64,000 bases of DNA from Pyrus communis (GCF_963583255.1 NC_084807.1:18256572-18320571), one strand, 5' to 3'. Counted from the stretch's first letter, positions 22,867-36,882 are shown. Made by a program: numbers and translations. The notes: generated by a model from the sequence alone, not told the origin.

Positions 22867-22938
22867 TATCAGAGCCAGGTTTCGATCCTGGGACCTGTGG
22901 GTTATGGGCCCATCACGCTTCCGCTGCGCCACTCTGAT
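22867..22938 (-). tRNA. initiator tRNA-Met (CAT)
   Basis: A 72-nt cloverleaf is present on the minus strand, from ATCAGAGTGGCGCAGCGGAA to CGAAACCTGGCTCTGATA. The acceptor arms ATCAGAG and CTCTGAT pair fully. The anticodon CAT reads as ATG on the plus strand at 22904-22906, in a loop flanked by GGG and CCC as in initiators. By memory it differs from the common plant tRNA-iMet by one base before the anticodon stem (GTGATGGG instead of GTGGTGGG). There is no intron. A T-run for Pol III termination lies about 30 nt downstream, seen as the A-tract at 22811-22838. It is the primer tRNA for the Cassandra and gypsy elements here. Confidence 0.93.
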
Positions 22939-24039
22939 GGTTGAAATATGCGAACCTAAATAAAATATTTACATGAAATCGGGAAGATCTTTGAGAGGAA
23001 TGCTAGTATTGTTTGGGATTTAGTCACGTGTTAATCAGGTAACAAATGAAACACTCACAAATCTATTTTTTAAAGTTCTTTCCATCTCATGTTGGTCCCT
23101 AAACTTTTGATTGCGTAATTAACAAATGTGGAAAGAAACTTTTGTTACAAAAGTTGAGAGAATGGCACACGGTAATTTTTTAAAAGCATTTAATTGTTCC
23201 ACATACTTTTGATCAAAACGTCATCTGCCTACTACTACGTAAATTCTTGTGCCTATATTTTTAGCTAGCCTACTACCCATTAAAAAATTTATGATTCCGT
23301 TCTTGCTCGATTCTAATAGCACCCACCACTATTGTCCTCATGTTACAAATTCTTAAGTGCTCATGGATCAACTTGGGACAAAAAATTGAAGAACAAAGTG
23401 AAACCACTACTAAAGCAAAAATGCTAGTTTTATTGCACATTTGTACCATTTTCTTAATATATATGAGACCTATATGTGTTGATGGACTATGCTTGTATTA
23501 GAAAGATGGTACAAATATGTGGTAAGCATAGTATTACTCCCGTTAAAGTTGAGGATCAGATTTGAAATAAATTATTTACAAATAAAACAATAAAAATAGG
23601 ATAGAATAAAGAAAAGCTTGTCCAAAAATCCTAACCGCCAATATCAGCATCCAAACCTTACTGCTTGCCCCTCCCTCCCTCTCTTTTTTTATCTCCTTGT
23701 CATAAATTGTTGATCCGATTTCCTGAGATTCAATCCTTCCCCTTCCCTTCTCCCTCCATTCTTCACCTTCATCCTCCAAATTTCACTACCCATTTCGTCT
23801 TTTCCCAGAAATTCAAATCCGCTATTCAAAAACTCATCACACTTCCAAAATCCCAAAAATTCAAATTCCTTTGTTTTCAAAATGTGCTGCCACCTTCTTC
23901 CTGCTCCGTACGATTAATTTCAGTACCCACAAATCAATCCAATTCCTTGAATTCAATCCACATTTTTTTTTAAATTCGTTCAGCTCTCAATTAAATTGCA
24001 TTTGGGTCTCTGTTTTCTTCTGCAAAATTTCCCAATATA
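22939..24039. other. intergenic; upstream and leader of the NHL gene
   Basis: AT-rich spacer to about 23640, then a CT-rich stretch (23660-24030) typical of a plant 5' UTR, leading to the ATG at 24040. Open frames at 23665-23973 and 23871-24506 are leader or out-of-frame shadows. Confidence 0.5.
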
Positions 24040-25636
24040 ATGGCGCAACAACTGCCAATAAGACCGGTGGTGCACAAACCGCCGGGATACCGAGACCCAT
24101 ATCAACCGGGCCGACCCGTACCCGGACCACCACCCCGGAAACCCAATCTCCCCCCTTCCTTCCGCCCAAAACGCAGCCGGGGGAGGAGATGTTGCTGCAT
24201 ATGCTGCTGCGTCTTCTGCACCTTCCTCCTCATCGTCATCATCGTCGTCGCCCTCGCCGGCGGTATCTTCTACCTCTACTTCGACCCCCGCCTCCCGGCC
24301 TTCTACCTCCTCTCCTTCCAGATCCCCAAATTCGACCCCGTCTCCAAGACCGACGGGACCCACCTGGACGTCCAGGCTGTTACCAGCGTAGAGGTGAGGA
24401 ACCCCAACCCGAAACTCGACATCTTCTACGGCGAGGGGATCGAGATGCACGCGATCCTTGGGGACGAGAACGATGTCGGGATGGGGCTGGGGTCGAAGCA
24501 GCTTAGAAGGTTCACGCAGAGGCACCGGAACACGACGAATTTCAACATGGATATGAGGGTGAGGAATAAAGTGGTGGATCAGACGGTGGGGCGGAGGCTG
24601 GCGGCGCAGCTGAAGAGTAAGGAGATAAAAGTGGCGGTGGAGGGAAAGACGAGGGTTGGGTACGTGATCAAAGGTTGGAGGATTGGAACGGTGAAGATCA
24701 ATGTACAATGCGGCGGCGTGAAGTTGAAGGTGGTTGATGCAGGGGAGATGCCCAAGTGCACCATCAATGCATTCAAATGGTACGGAATTTTAATTATTTA
24801 TTTTGAATTTTGCATGTGTGTTCGTGTTTTAGATTCTTTTTTTTTTTTTAATATGGCATATACACCAGTCACATCATGTGGAATAGAAATATGTTCATGT
24901 TACTAAGTTCCAATTGTAAATATGTTCTTTGTCATGTTATTGAGTTCCGATTGTCTTTGAATTTTAATGACAAGAGATCAAAGCGATATTATACATTACT
25001 TTACATTAAATGAAGAAGCATGATTGGAATTCGAAATGTAGTGAATTGAAGAAAAAATTCTTAATCACCGTGAAAATTCACCGCTTAGAGATGTTTGGGC
25101 AGTTCAAATAGCATTCTCAAAAAGTAAAGGTCCATAATTGTTAGCAATCACATTGAAATATATACTTGGCATTTTCGGAGGGGATGTAAAAAATTCTATG
25201 TGGAATATTTTGACAAAAATAAGTGGTTTTCTGGCTCTTAAGGAGATGTTAAGATCTTACATGAATTGACATTCTTCACTTTGATGTCAAATTGAAAGGC
25301 AACGTAAAATTATTTTCTTTTTGTTTTATTTTAATTATGGTCCCACTTATTTCTTTATTTTCTTTACATATTAATTATCTTATTATTAAAGTCTAACCTA
25401 CTTAATTTTATAAATAATCAAAAATATTTTAATTTGACATCTCGATTACACAATGTTATTATGCCTACCATTTACATGCTCAATAAATATAATCAATTTC
25501 AAAAGAAGAGTGCATGATGATTTTTTTGTTGCGGCCCCAAGTGGCCTTTGATAATTGATACTCTTGTATGGAATATTAAGCGTAGTAATGATGTCGATCT
25601 GTGTGCGTGCACTTTTGCAGGATCAACATTCGTTGA
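24040..25636 (+). CDS. LEA_2 / NDR1-HIN1-like (NHL) membrane protein
   Basis: A single-pass membrane protein of the NHL family (LEA_2 domain), plasma-membrane proteins often linked with defence and stress; the role of this member is unknown. Exon 1 is 24040-24779 and exon 2 is 25621-25636, giving 251 residues. The N-terminus is proline- and arginine-rich (about residues 1-50). It is followed by a Cys cluster, CCCICCCVFC, at 51-60 and a membrane span at about 58-80. The LEA_2 core follows with VRNPNPKLDIFYGEG and a late INVQCGGVKLKV. Exon 2 adds only the last codons (K-W-I-N-I-R, stop). The intron is 841 bp. Without splicing, translation would run on to 24906 and replace the natural end. GC content in exon 1 is well above the flanks, as is common for such genes. 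Confidence 0.88.
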
Positions 25637-26015
25637 TGTCATGATCCTCACATAACATGTTCAACTGATGACAACACAAGGGAGAGTTTGACTCGGTCAG
25701 CTCATCGATCACATACCTGGATCCTGCAACTTTCAAGCAGACATCTTATACAAAAATCATATATTCTTTGGTGTTTCAAAAATAGGAAAAAGAATAGGAG
25801 GGGGCAATATCTATATGTTCATCTAAATTCCAAAACACAGGCTAACATGATTTCGATCCTTCTGATGCAATTGGAGTTTGATCAACTTAGAAGGAGCAAG
25901 GGTTGAAATTTTAATTTATTTATTTATTTAATTTCGATGACTGGTTTGGAGACTTGATTAAATTAATTATTTTTCAGTTTCATATATATATATATATGAA
26001 ATATTTTTACCTAAA

Positions 26016-26190
26016 AATATTCATTTAGTGTTAAAAATGTTACAATTAGTATATTTATATTTATGACTAAATTTTTTATCATATATTTTTATTTTTAGTT
26101 TGTACCCATTTTTAATTTGCAAACTTTTTTTTTATTTTTTATTTGTACCGATTTTAATTTGTACCCATATGTTGATGTATTTATTTATTT
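26016..26190 (+). repeat. fragment of the ~710-bp AT-rich 'R' repeat
   Basis: ATTCATTTAGTGTTAAAAAT, then TATATTTATGACTAAATTTT, then TTTAATTTGCAAA follow the same order as in the three full R copies at 46780-61462. Both outer ends are missing and divergence is higher, so this is an old remnant. Confidence 0.6.
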
Positions 26191-26229
26191 TTTTCTTATA
26201 ATAAAGCTTGTTTGGCTCCTGGCATTTTG

Positions 26230-27112
26230 CCATATGTATTTATTTGTAAACTAAAAAGAATGTAATCATATAATTAAGGTGTGACATCTTTTTATTAGTT
26301 CGGTAAAAGTTGGAGACAACTTATGGACGACTACAAAAGAGTGGCTGCCTCATAAAGGAAAGGAAGCAAAGGCCAGAAAGACAGTTTGTGTCGTGGGGAA
26401 TTGACTTCATTTCCGCAGACTGGGATTCATAAATTTTGATCACCTAAAGTAGTGAGCGTGACCCATCCAACCTAAGAAAGTTTGTACTTGGGGATTCGGA
26501 GCTTCGGGTCTTATGTACCGAAGTAGCCGTGCTGAAAGCCTTGCCTTAACGTGGTAATGGTTCTCTAATGCGGAACAAAATCCTCTCCGAATCCTTTATA
26601 TGCAGACCCTGAGGATCAATGGATCCTAATTTTTCACCACAAATTGAACGGTTAAAATTCTGCACATCTCTCATTTTCTTCCTCCTCTCTTTTTCTCCAC
26701 CTTCACAGACCTCTGCACCTCCTAACAACCCACACTGCCTACTCCAATCCCTTTTCTTCTCCTCTCAATCCCTCTCCCACGACACCCACATGCGACAAGA
26801 TGGCGCCACATGAGTGAGGAGTGAGGACGACGATCTTGCTTTGGAGTTGGAGAAGAAGAAGGGAGAGAAAGGGGGAGAGAGTAATGTAGGTGTTAAACAA
26901 TTTTGGGAACGGATTGGTGAGAGAACGAGAGAAGAGAGAGAAGGCAGTGAACAAGAGGTTGGGCGGGACCATAACCAAGGGTGGAGCCATGAAGGGACTA
27001 GAATGGTTTACCTTGACATCTTTTTCACACATAAACAATGAGAGTTATCCCTTTAATTGCTAAAGATTTTTCAAGGTATTAGAGCCCTAACAAAAATCTT
27101 TTCCGTATTCCT
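26230..27112. other. intergenic, no gene seen
   Basis: CT-rich and GA-rich low-complexity tracts (26640-26800, 26840-26960) produce open frames on both strands, but none resembles a protein family. Confidence 0.4.
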
Positions 27113-27627
27113 GGCCTTGTTTGGCAGATCGGATAGGATTAGTTATACGGACTCGGGTGTTTGGCGTTCACTCGTACTAAATAAGCGCCGTATTAATTTA
27201 ACCGGTCGGATAGGATAACACGGTATACACCCACTTAATAAAACCAACAAAAACGCCCGGATTATTTAGTTGGGGAAGAAGAATATGGGAGAGAAAGGGA
27301 GGGAGTTTGGGGGGTGTGGCGGAGAGAGCTGGGGAACAATTATTTGGGATTCTTTTGCAGTCGGGGAAGAAGAAGGGAGAGAGAGGGAGGGTGTTTGGGG
27401 GGTGCGGAGAGATCTGGGAACAAAAAAATGATTTCACTTTTTAAATTTTTTATTTTTTTTTAAGTTTAATTCCTCCTATCTAGTATAATACCAAACACAG
27501 TATAAATAATACGATCACTAGTCCGATATTGCACCAAACACCCGACTAATTTAGTCAGTATTATCTGGTGGTTATTTATCCTATCCGACAGAAATAGTCA
27601 GTACAGTCCGAGCTGCCAAACGAGGCC
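27113..27627. mobile_element. MITE-like element with TIR GGCCTYGTTTGGCAG
   Basis: The left end is GGCCTTGTTTGGCAGATCGG and the right end, complemented, is GGCCTCGTTTGGCAGCTCGG. Both continue into CGGATAGGAT. The interior contains two diverged copies of a GA-rich block (about 27270-27346 and 27363-27425: GGGGAAGAAGAA, GGGAGG, TTTGGGGGGTG). A clear target duplication was not found, so superfamily assignment (hAT-like) is tentative. Confidence 0.6.
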
Positions 27628-28929
27628 TTAATGGGTTCGATTTGAGGTTGGTGGCTACTAATGCAATTAACCAGCGTCACAGTCAATTTTGAGAGACTAA
27701 GGTGATCAAAAGAGGGAGAGAGAGGAAGTAGGCAAGATAGCTGGTTTTCATTTTTATTTTTTATTTAATTCCTTGAAGTCTTTTAATACTGTTACTTTTG
27801 TTTTGGTTATTTATTTATTTATTTATCTATTCCCCTCCTCATTCCTTTCTTCTTCCACTAAAGGGATTGTTATTTTGAATTTGAGTCATGATAATACGGG
27901 GTTGAGCTGAGGAAGAGAATGACAAGAACGACATCATACTAAACCCAAATGATGGTGGTTTGTAGTTAGGACACGGCATATCCTTATTTTTTTTTTAAAT
28001 CAGAAGAGCGTTTTAGGTGAAATTTTTGGCCCCTCCTGAGCCAAAATTCTAGCTCTACCACTGACCATAACATTCGATCTTTCTACCATACTATCGTATC
28101 TCATAGAATAAGACTGATTCTAGTCCGCAGATTTCATTTAAGACGCAAAGTAAATTGCTTTAACCAAAATAGGTACGTCCAAGTATGTTCCATAATCGTT
28201 GACGAATGTGAGTTTGCCATCATTTCTCCACTATTTAAATGCATTACTCTCTACTTTCTGTTTTTGGCCTACAAAAATGCTCAAGGTCTCTGCTTGACCC
28301 GATACCATACCAAGAATCAAAGCATGGTCAAGTGGTCAAGTACTATTCCGGCTTTTGAAGGTTCAGCTGTACCCAGAGCAACTCATTAAAAGTTGATATC
28401 GTCTCTGAATCTTATTGTACGAAACCAAAGACTAAGAAATCAGAATCTTTCAAAGACTAAGAAATCAGAATCTTTCAAATTAAATTATCTCGCTCTCTTA
28501 AACGGTCTAGATATCTGATCTTTGGACTCCAAATAGTGAAATTTGAAAAGGATTTCTAATTAAATGCGTCGCTCTCTACTTTCCGTTTTTAATCCCTCAA
28601 TAGGATTTTAAAAAACCATCCAAAACGCAATCTCGGCCGTCCAAAATACGCAATCAAAACAAAGTCATCAAAATCAACGGCTTAAAATTAATCTCAGTCT
28701 AATAGAATCAGATTCACATAAAAGCAAGAATCTCTTTTGAATCTCTCTCCTCTCTCTCAGGCCCATTAGTAACAAAAAGTCATTATTATTATAATTATTC
28801 CGTCCTTTTTTCATCATATCATCATTATTATTATTGTACACTTCGTCAAGCACACTCTTCTCTTTCTTTCTCCTCTTTGTCAAAGCAACGCCCCTTCCTT
28901 AGATCCGTTACGATCTACGAGGTCCATCC
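27628..28929 (+). other. upstream region of the E2 gene
   Basis: Promoter-side spacer. A perfect 25-bp tandem duplication lies at 28426-28475. The stretch just before the ATG (28840-28880) is CT-rich, as in plant leaders. No coding exon is seen. Confidence 0.45.
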
Positions 28930-31491
<2,562 letters not shown>

Positions 31492-31932
31492 TGTGCTTCG
31501 TCGCGAGGGCATGTAGGAGACTGGTTTGTATTCCTTCTTGTTATGTATAAAAGAAGTGTGGTTCGTACTTTTGTGATAGACACTGAAGAATAGATCTACA
31601 TGTACACCCCTCATAAGTCATGTTAATGTTTTAGGTGGTTTAATGGATATTTATCCTAGCAACTATATGTGAAAACCAAAGTTTTTCGTGACATTGCTCG
31701 TGATGATTTGATGAATGATGGTATGTTTACCCTAATGCCTGCACTACTGTACTAGTTTCGGGGCAGTTGTATATGGCATCACCGTGCGGCCAGCATAACG
31801 TGGTAATTGTGAAACAAGGCCGTATACAATTTGCCCCATCTTGGAAATTATTGAGGGTTTAGGATTATTCTGAGATCACAATCATCAGTGTTATAGTGTT
31901 TGACTAGCTGCAGTGTTTTTTTGTTGTAACGT
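31492..31932 (+). other. 3' UTR of the E2 gene and spacer
   Basis: Contiguous with the E2 stop codon. No further coding sequence is seen before the TIR element at 31933. Confidence 0.45.
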
Positions 31933-32554
31933 GGATATTAAAAATAAAAATTTAAACATAAAAAACTAATTAAAAATAATTGAAAAAAAAAGGGTGTCGT
32001 CTTCCTCAATCCCCCCTCCTTCCCCTTCTCTCCTCTGCACCCACCTAACCCTCATCTCCTCTTTGATTCCCCACACCGGTTCACAGGTAACGGACACTAT
32101 CGTCGCCGATACAGTGTCGGAATCGTTCAATGAGGGTAATAGCTCATCGAGGAGGAGAGGATTCAGGAGGCCTAGTATGGACGGCGACGAGCTCATAAAC
32201 CTCTTGCACCATTTAGATACGGTCAAGGTCGAGCTCAATGGGCTCGAGAATGAAGTCGGAGATGCGAATGCGGCTCCATCCGCAGCTTTTCTCCAGATTT
32301 GCGGTCGATTTTATCGAGATTTGTCGTCAAATCTGGTTGATGGGGCACGCTCCTTCGAGCTCACGGGGTCGTCAAAGAGGATGAGGGTTGAGTGGGTGGA
32401 GTCAAAAAGGGAGGGGGAATGATGGGTGTGCAGATGTTGGGTAGGTGCAGAGGAGAGCAGGGATGGGGTTTGAGGAAGAAGACACCCTTTTTATTTTTAA
32501 TTTTTTTAATTTTTAATTTTTTTAATGTTTAATTTTTAATTTTTTTTAATATCC
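31933..32554. mobile_element. Pack-MULE-like TIR element (622 bp) carrying a gene fragment
   Basis: The termini are long inverted repeats. The left end starts GGATATTAAAAATAAAAATT and the right end, complemented, starts GGATATTAAAAAAAATTAAA. After an AT-rich stretch both arms reach GGGTGTCKTCTTCCTCAA and continue through CTCTCCTCTGCACC to CCAAC-type sequence, giving arms of roughly 120 bp. The interior is GC-richer and contains a MAP70-like coding fragment (separate entry) plus further open sequence to 32422. Long TIRs beginning with G around host gene pieces fit a Pack-MULE. The expected 9-bp target duplication is not evident in the flanks, which weakens the superfamily call but not the TIR structure. 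Confidence 0.75.
32111..32266 (+). pseudogene. captured N-terminal fragment of MAP70 (microtubule-associated protein 70)
   Basis: The open frame reads TVSESFNEGNSSSRRR, then RRPSMDGDELINLLH, then VKVELNGLENEVGDA. This is collinear with the conserved N-terminus of plant MAP70 proteins as I recall them (VSxSFKE-KSSSRRR, RPSxDADEF-LLHGSDPVKVELNRLENEVRDKDRELG). After GDA the similarity stops and unrelated sequence follows to 32422, possibly a second captured piece. In MAP70 the segment precedes the long coiled coil, which is absent here. The open frame begins at 31994 inside the TIR, so it could be expressed as a chimeric peptide, but no such evidence exists. Confidence 0.65.
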
Positions 32555-33108
32555 ATGTTTGACCTATAGCCCAGTCATTGTCCACGTGAGCACCACATCA
32601 CCAATTAACGACTGATGTAACAACCTTGCCGGATGTGTGAAAGTGTCCCAAAATTATGACTTTAGGTACCACTCTGGGATGAAAATTTTTTTTATGTATT
32701 AAATGTTGAAAACTAAAAAACTTTAAGATAGTAAACTGAGATTAATCCTTAGATTTATATAGATTTTTGCGAAGGCTTTTTTTTTTTTTTTTTTTTTTTT
32801 CATGTGATACTTTTGTAGATTTCATAAATTTTTATTAACTAATCAAGAGACCTTTCTTGATAAGGACTTTGTTGTGATAACCTTATTTGTGGGCTGAAAG
32901 CCCATTGGCCTGGACGATGTCCATTGGGCTGAGCCCACGGTACTGTTCACTTTAACGAAAAACCACATTTTTACACTAAAAAGTTAATCTTGGTACTATT
33001 CACTTTACCCTTTATTTTGTCTTCATCATTAAAACTCAAAGCTTTCAAGCCATTTTCATTAGTTTTCCTTTCTTTAAACCACAAGGACTGAAATAGCCAA
33101 ATTAAAAA
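32555..33108. other. intergenic with MITE scraps
   Basis: A T-run occupies 32777-32800. Around 32940-33010 there are inverted-looking fragments (TACTGTTCACTTTAACGAAA, GGTACTATTCACTTTACC) like a common small plant repeat also seen in the MTM1 intron near 62740. No gene is seen. Confidence 0.4.
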
Positions 33109-33570
33109 CATTACCATTGGTCCCTCAACTCATCAAAACGTGTAGCTATGGTCTCTCAACTAAAAATTCATTACCATTGGTCCCTCAACTTTAATCCAAT
33201 TGGAGAAATGGTCTCTTAACTTTAACCCAATTGGAGCAATGGTTCCTCAGCTTTAATCCAATTGGAGTAATTGTCTCTCAACTTTAACCCAATTGTAGCA
33301 ATGGTCATTCCAACATAACTCATTTTAACAAAATTCTGACGAAGTTGACAAAAATGACTATAACTACATGTTTTGATAAGTTGAGGGATCCCAATTGTGG
33401 CAATGGTCATTCCAACATAATTCATTTTGACAAAATTTGGACGAAGTTAACGAAAATGACCATAACTACATATTTGATGAGTTGAGGGACCAATAGTAAT
33501 GGATTTTTTAATTGAGGGACTATTGCTCCAATTTGATTAAAGTTGAGGGACCATTACTACAATTTGATTT
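33109..33570. repeat. hairpin-forming repeat with ~30-bp tandem units
   Basis: Repeated units of the type 'ATGGTCCCTCAACTTTAATCCAATTGGAG' occur in the left half (33109-33310), and the complementary 'AGTTGAGGGACCA' and 'TTTGATTAAAGTTGAGGGAC' units occur in the right half (33375-33560). The centre contains two direct copies of CAATGGTCATTCCAACATAA (33299-33318 and 33401-33420). The transcript would fold into a long imperfect hairpin. This 'GGTCCCTCAACT' class is a widespread plant MITE-like repeat. Confidence 0.6.
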
Positions 33571-33660
33571 TCACTTAATTCAAGAAAAGACACTCTATTG
33601 TGACTTATTCAACAAGGATAATATTAGAGAGACCGAGCTTTTAAATCAAATGATGTGTTA

Positions 33661-34244
33661 TGTGACATCCCACATCGCCCAGGGGAGTGATCCTTAAATG
33701 TATATTCCCATCCCTACCTAGCACGAGGTCTTTTAGGAGCTCACTGGCTTCGGGTTCCGTAGGAACTCCGAAGTTAAGCGAGAAAGGGGCTTGAGCAATC
33801 CCATGATGGGTGACCCACTGGGAAGTTACTCGTGAGTTCCCAAAAACAAAACCGTGAGGGAATGGTAAGCCCAAAGTGGACAATATCATGCTATGGTGGT
33901 GGAGTGGGCCTTGGAAGTGATCCGTCCCGGGCCGGGATGTGAAAATTGGTATCAGAGCCTAACCCTGGCCGCATGTGCGCCGACGAGGACGTCGGGCCCC
34001 TAAGGGGGGTGGATTGTGACATCCCACATCGCCCAGGGGAGTGATCCTTAAATGTATATTCCCATCCCTACCTAGCACGAGGCCTTTTGGGAGCTCACTG
34101 GCTTCGGGTTTCGTAGGAACTCCGAAGTTAAGCGAGAAAGGGGCTTGAGCAATCCCAAGATGGGTGACCCACTGGGAAGTTGCTTGTGAGTTCCCAAAAA
34201 CAAAACCTTAAGGGAATGGTAAGCCTAAAGCGGACAATATCGTG
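33661..34244 (+). mobile_element. Cassandra TRIM, 3'-truncated
   Basis: LTR1 is 33661-33944, the interior is 33945-34014, and the second LTR runs from 34015 until it breaks off at about 34244. The interior begins with the primer-binding site ATTGGTATCAGAGCC and ends with the polypurine tract CCCCTAAGGGGGGTGGAT. The 5S-derived block is present in both LTRs. LTR1 ends GTGAAA instead of GTGACA. The last ~40 bp of LTR2 are missing and unrelated sequence follows, so no target duplication can be checked. Confidence 0.9.
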
Positions 34245-36882
34245 GTTGGGCTTCTCAAGATAGCTGGTCTTGTAAGGAGGGAACGTTCTCTGGGCGGTCT
34301 GCCATGCTTGATTTTGGTAGAGCTTGGGGTAGCCTGTACTCCGTGTTGCACCTGAATGTTTTTTCCTTCCTTTTTTTTTTCTTGGCATACAAGACTAATG
34401 TAGTCTCACTGGGCATGCTAAAACTATGTTCGGTTAGGAATTTCACTAGGAAAGGTCCATGGCTCGAGCACATAGCTCCCCAAGGAGTTGGCACTTTGGT
34501 TGGTTGTCGTGCTCCTTCTTGTTGAGAGACTGCAAGATGAGAACGAAGTTAGTTCTAAAAAGTGCCTTTGTAGGGCCTTAGGTGTAGGCCTTGAGGCTCA
34601 CAATCGAAACTAGTTAAGTGCTTAGGCGTGCCATTGCCATCTCAGTATGGTAGATGTAGAACAAGTGTGTTTAAGTCGATTTCTTGCGTCCCAAGTTATT
34701 CTGACTTCTTGTTATCAAAGGATTGTCGTAAATGAGTTAAGTCTACATTAAGTTCTTTTCTGTGCCTTAAGACCAAGGACTTTTAGTTTATTATCTTGTA
34801 TGCTTTAAAGGGTGAAAGTCCAGATCTGGCTTAAGCCATTAGTCTAATTCCCATTCATCTTTTATGATAGTAAAACCACTAAGTGAACCAGGTCTGAGGA
34901 CCAATGGAGCTTCTGATCACCAAAAGACTGGAAATAACTTGAATATATACTGTAGAATACATCATAATACTAGATCTACTAATGGAAAGACGAAACAAAG
35001 AGAGTTGGGCAAGATTTCACCTTGTCGGGCAAGGTTGAACGTCTTGCAGTCTCTTCTTTTTGTGATTACAAAGGGTTGTGTGTTTGGAATGGATGGATGG
35101 TAAACAAGTTTACACGAGAGAATTGATACTACGCCACTAGGGGTGATAGCAGAGCTTTAGACTAGACAAAAGATGGCTTTTGTAGGGAATGATCCTGAAA
35201 AGGATTGAGATGTGGGCTGATTACAGTTTTTAGATGCAAATCTGTCTTGAGAGCAGAGTTTGCATGTTTTTTTGTTTGATTGGTTGAGTATCCTTGTCTT
35301 TGGGCCCTGTTTTCCCTTTTATAGGCAATGATCTTCATTGTTGCAAGCTTTGCCTGAAAACACTTCAGTGAGTCATCGCCTTTTTTACATGTTCTGCCAT
35401 TCAGAAGGTGCTTTTGGGCTACGAGTAGATTGATTTCCATCGGTTGTCACTTCCCTTGTAAGCACCTAACATTTGCATTAATGAGGGGTTGTCATATTGT
35501 CTTTGAGATGGATGGATGGGCTTGGTGCTGGGCCTCGGGCAAGTCTCCTTTCTTTAGTTCTTTTGAGCTTTCTTTCCTTTAAGTCCAAAGTCTAAATATT
35601 AGCCCAAACAACTTTTCTCTGTTTATATGGTGCATATGTGCAGAACCTGCTTGAGGAAGTCCCGATGTGTTTCATGCTGCTCTCATTGAAGGATGGTGGT
35701 GTCTATTCAAAGTTTTGGGTCCATATCCCGCTTTTGTAAAGCACTTGGGCCGCCCCCAAATTTGTCTTTATGTTAAGCATGTCAACATGATGTTAGTTAA
35801 ATCACATGGGGCCTAATGCTAGAAAGATTTCAAAGAATAAGGGAAAGTGACCTGATTTTCAGACACTTACTTTAGGTTCACACATTTTTCTTTATTATTG
35901 ACCATTGAATTGAATTAATTAAACGAAAATAACGAAACATTATTAAACACGAGTGTGTAAGAGAAAAAAAATGTGTGTGTTTATCATTTTCCTAAAGTCA
36001 TGTTTGGGTGAGTAAATGTTGAGTTCCACTAGATTGAGACCAAGTTTGTAAGGAATGAATCACAAAAATGTGATAAGAGGGATTAAGAAGTGCACTACAT
36101 AGAAAACTTCATTATAAATTTTGTTAAAGCATATCCCGCATCGGGGATTGAACTACATATAGCTTATATTGAATCGTCCAACTACTAATTGCATCGAGAC
36201 ATTTTATAATAAAACTCCACACCTCTTAAAATACACGTGTAGTTAACTTGGAGAAAGTATGGATGATGATTAGTAGTTTTCCCAATGACACTCTCTGAAA
36301 TTTTAACAAGTTTTAATGAAAATCTAATCGTAAGGTGAACTAATAATAAACCATAGCTTTATGCTCCTTGTTGATGTATTAGTGTTCCTCGAATTTCATT
36401 TTTAATTAAAAGTTCGTAATCAATTGCATTTGTTTATTTTTCTGAAATAAAATCTAATATACAAGTTGTGCACGTCATAATTAAGCATGGTTTTATGCAT
36501 AAGTAAGCTATGATGATATGCAATATACATGGATCACATGCATGACGCAACTTGATGTGAAACTTTATATTTTATTTTTCAAAAGAAGAAGAACGTGATG
36601 ATAGTGAGGGTGTGGGGGGCATGAACAGCTAAAGCCACCAAATCTTCCCTTTGAAGAAAAGAATAAACAAAACTAGAAAAGAAGAGGAGCCCTACTTCAT
36701 CATATTCCAACCAAACCACAGGCAAAAGAAAAAGAAAACCTGATAAAATTTAACATGGCAAGTAAAGAATAATATTAAAGAAAAAAGGCCATTGAAAATC
36801 ATAAATTGTAGCGGGTATTTGATTGATGGAAATGTATCTGTTTGAGGAGTTTTAAGAAAGAAAGAGCTGCAGTTTTTTTAGC
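34245..36882. other. no gene recognised
   Basis: The left part (34245-35770) has a transposon-like feel, with short open frames on both strands and abrupt joining to the truncated Cassandra LTR, but I cannot assign it. The right part (35780-36880) is AT-rich and serves as upstream sequence for the PDV-like gene. Confidence 0.35.

Noticed and set aside
23871..24506. 211-codon plus-strand frame
   Set aside because: It overlaps NHL exon 1 out of frame and is arginine/proline-rich low complexity. The LEA_2 frame is clearly the coding one.
23980..24708. 242-codon open frame on the minus strand
   Set aside because: It is antisense to the NHL exon 1, whose GC-rich codons leave the opposite strand open. 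It has no family resemblance.
26814..27041. charged open frame rich in Glu, Lys and Arg
   Set aside because: Produced by GA-rich low-complexity DNA; the opposite strand is equally open.
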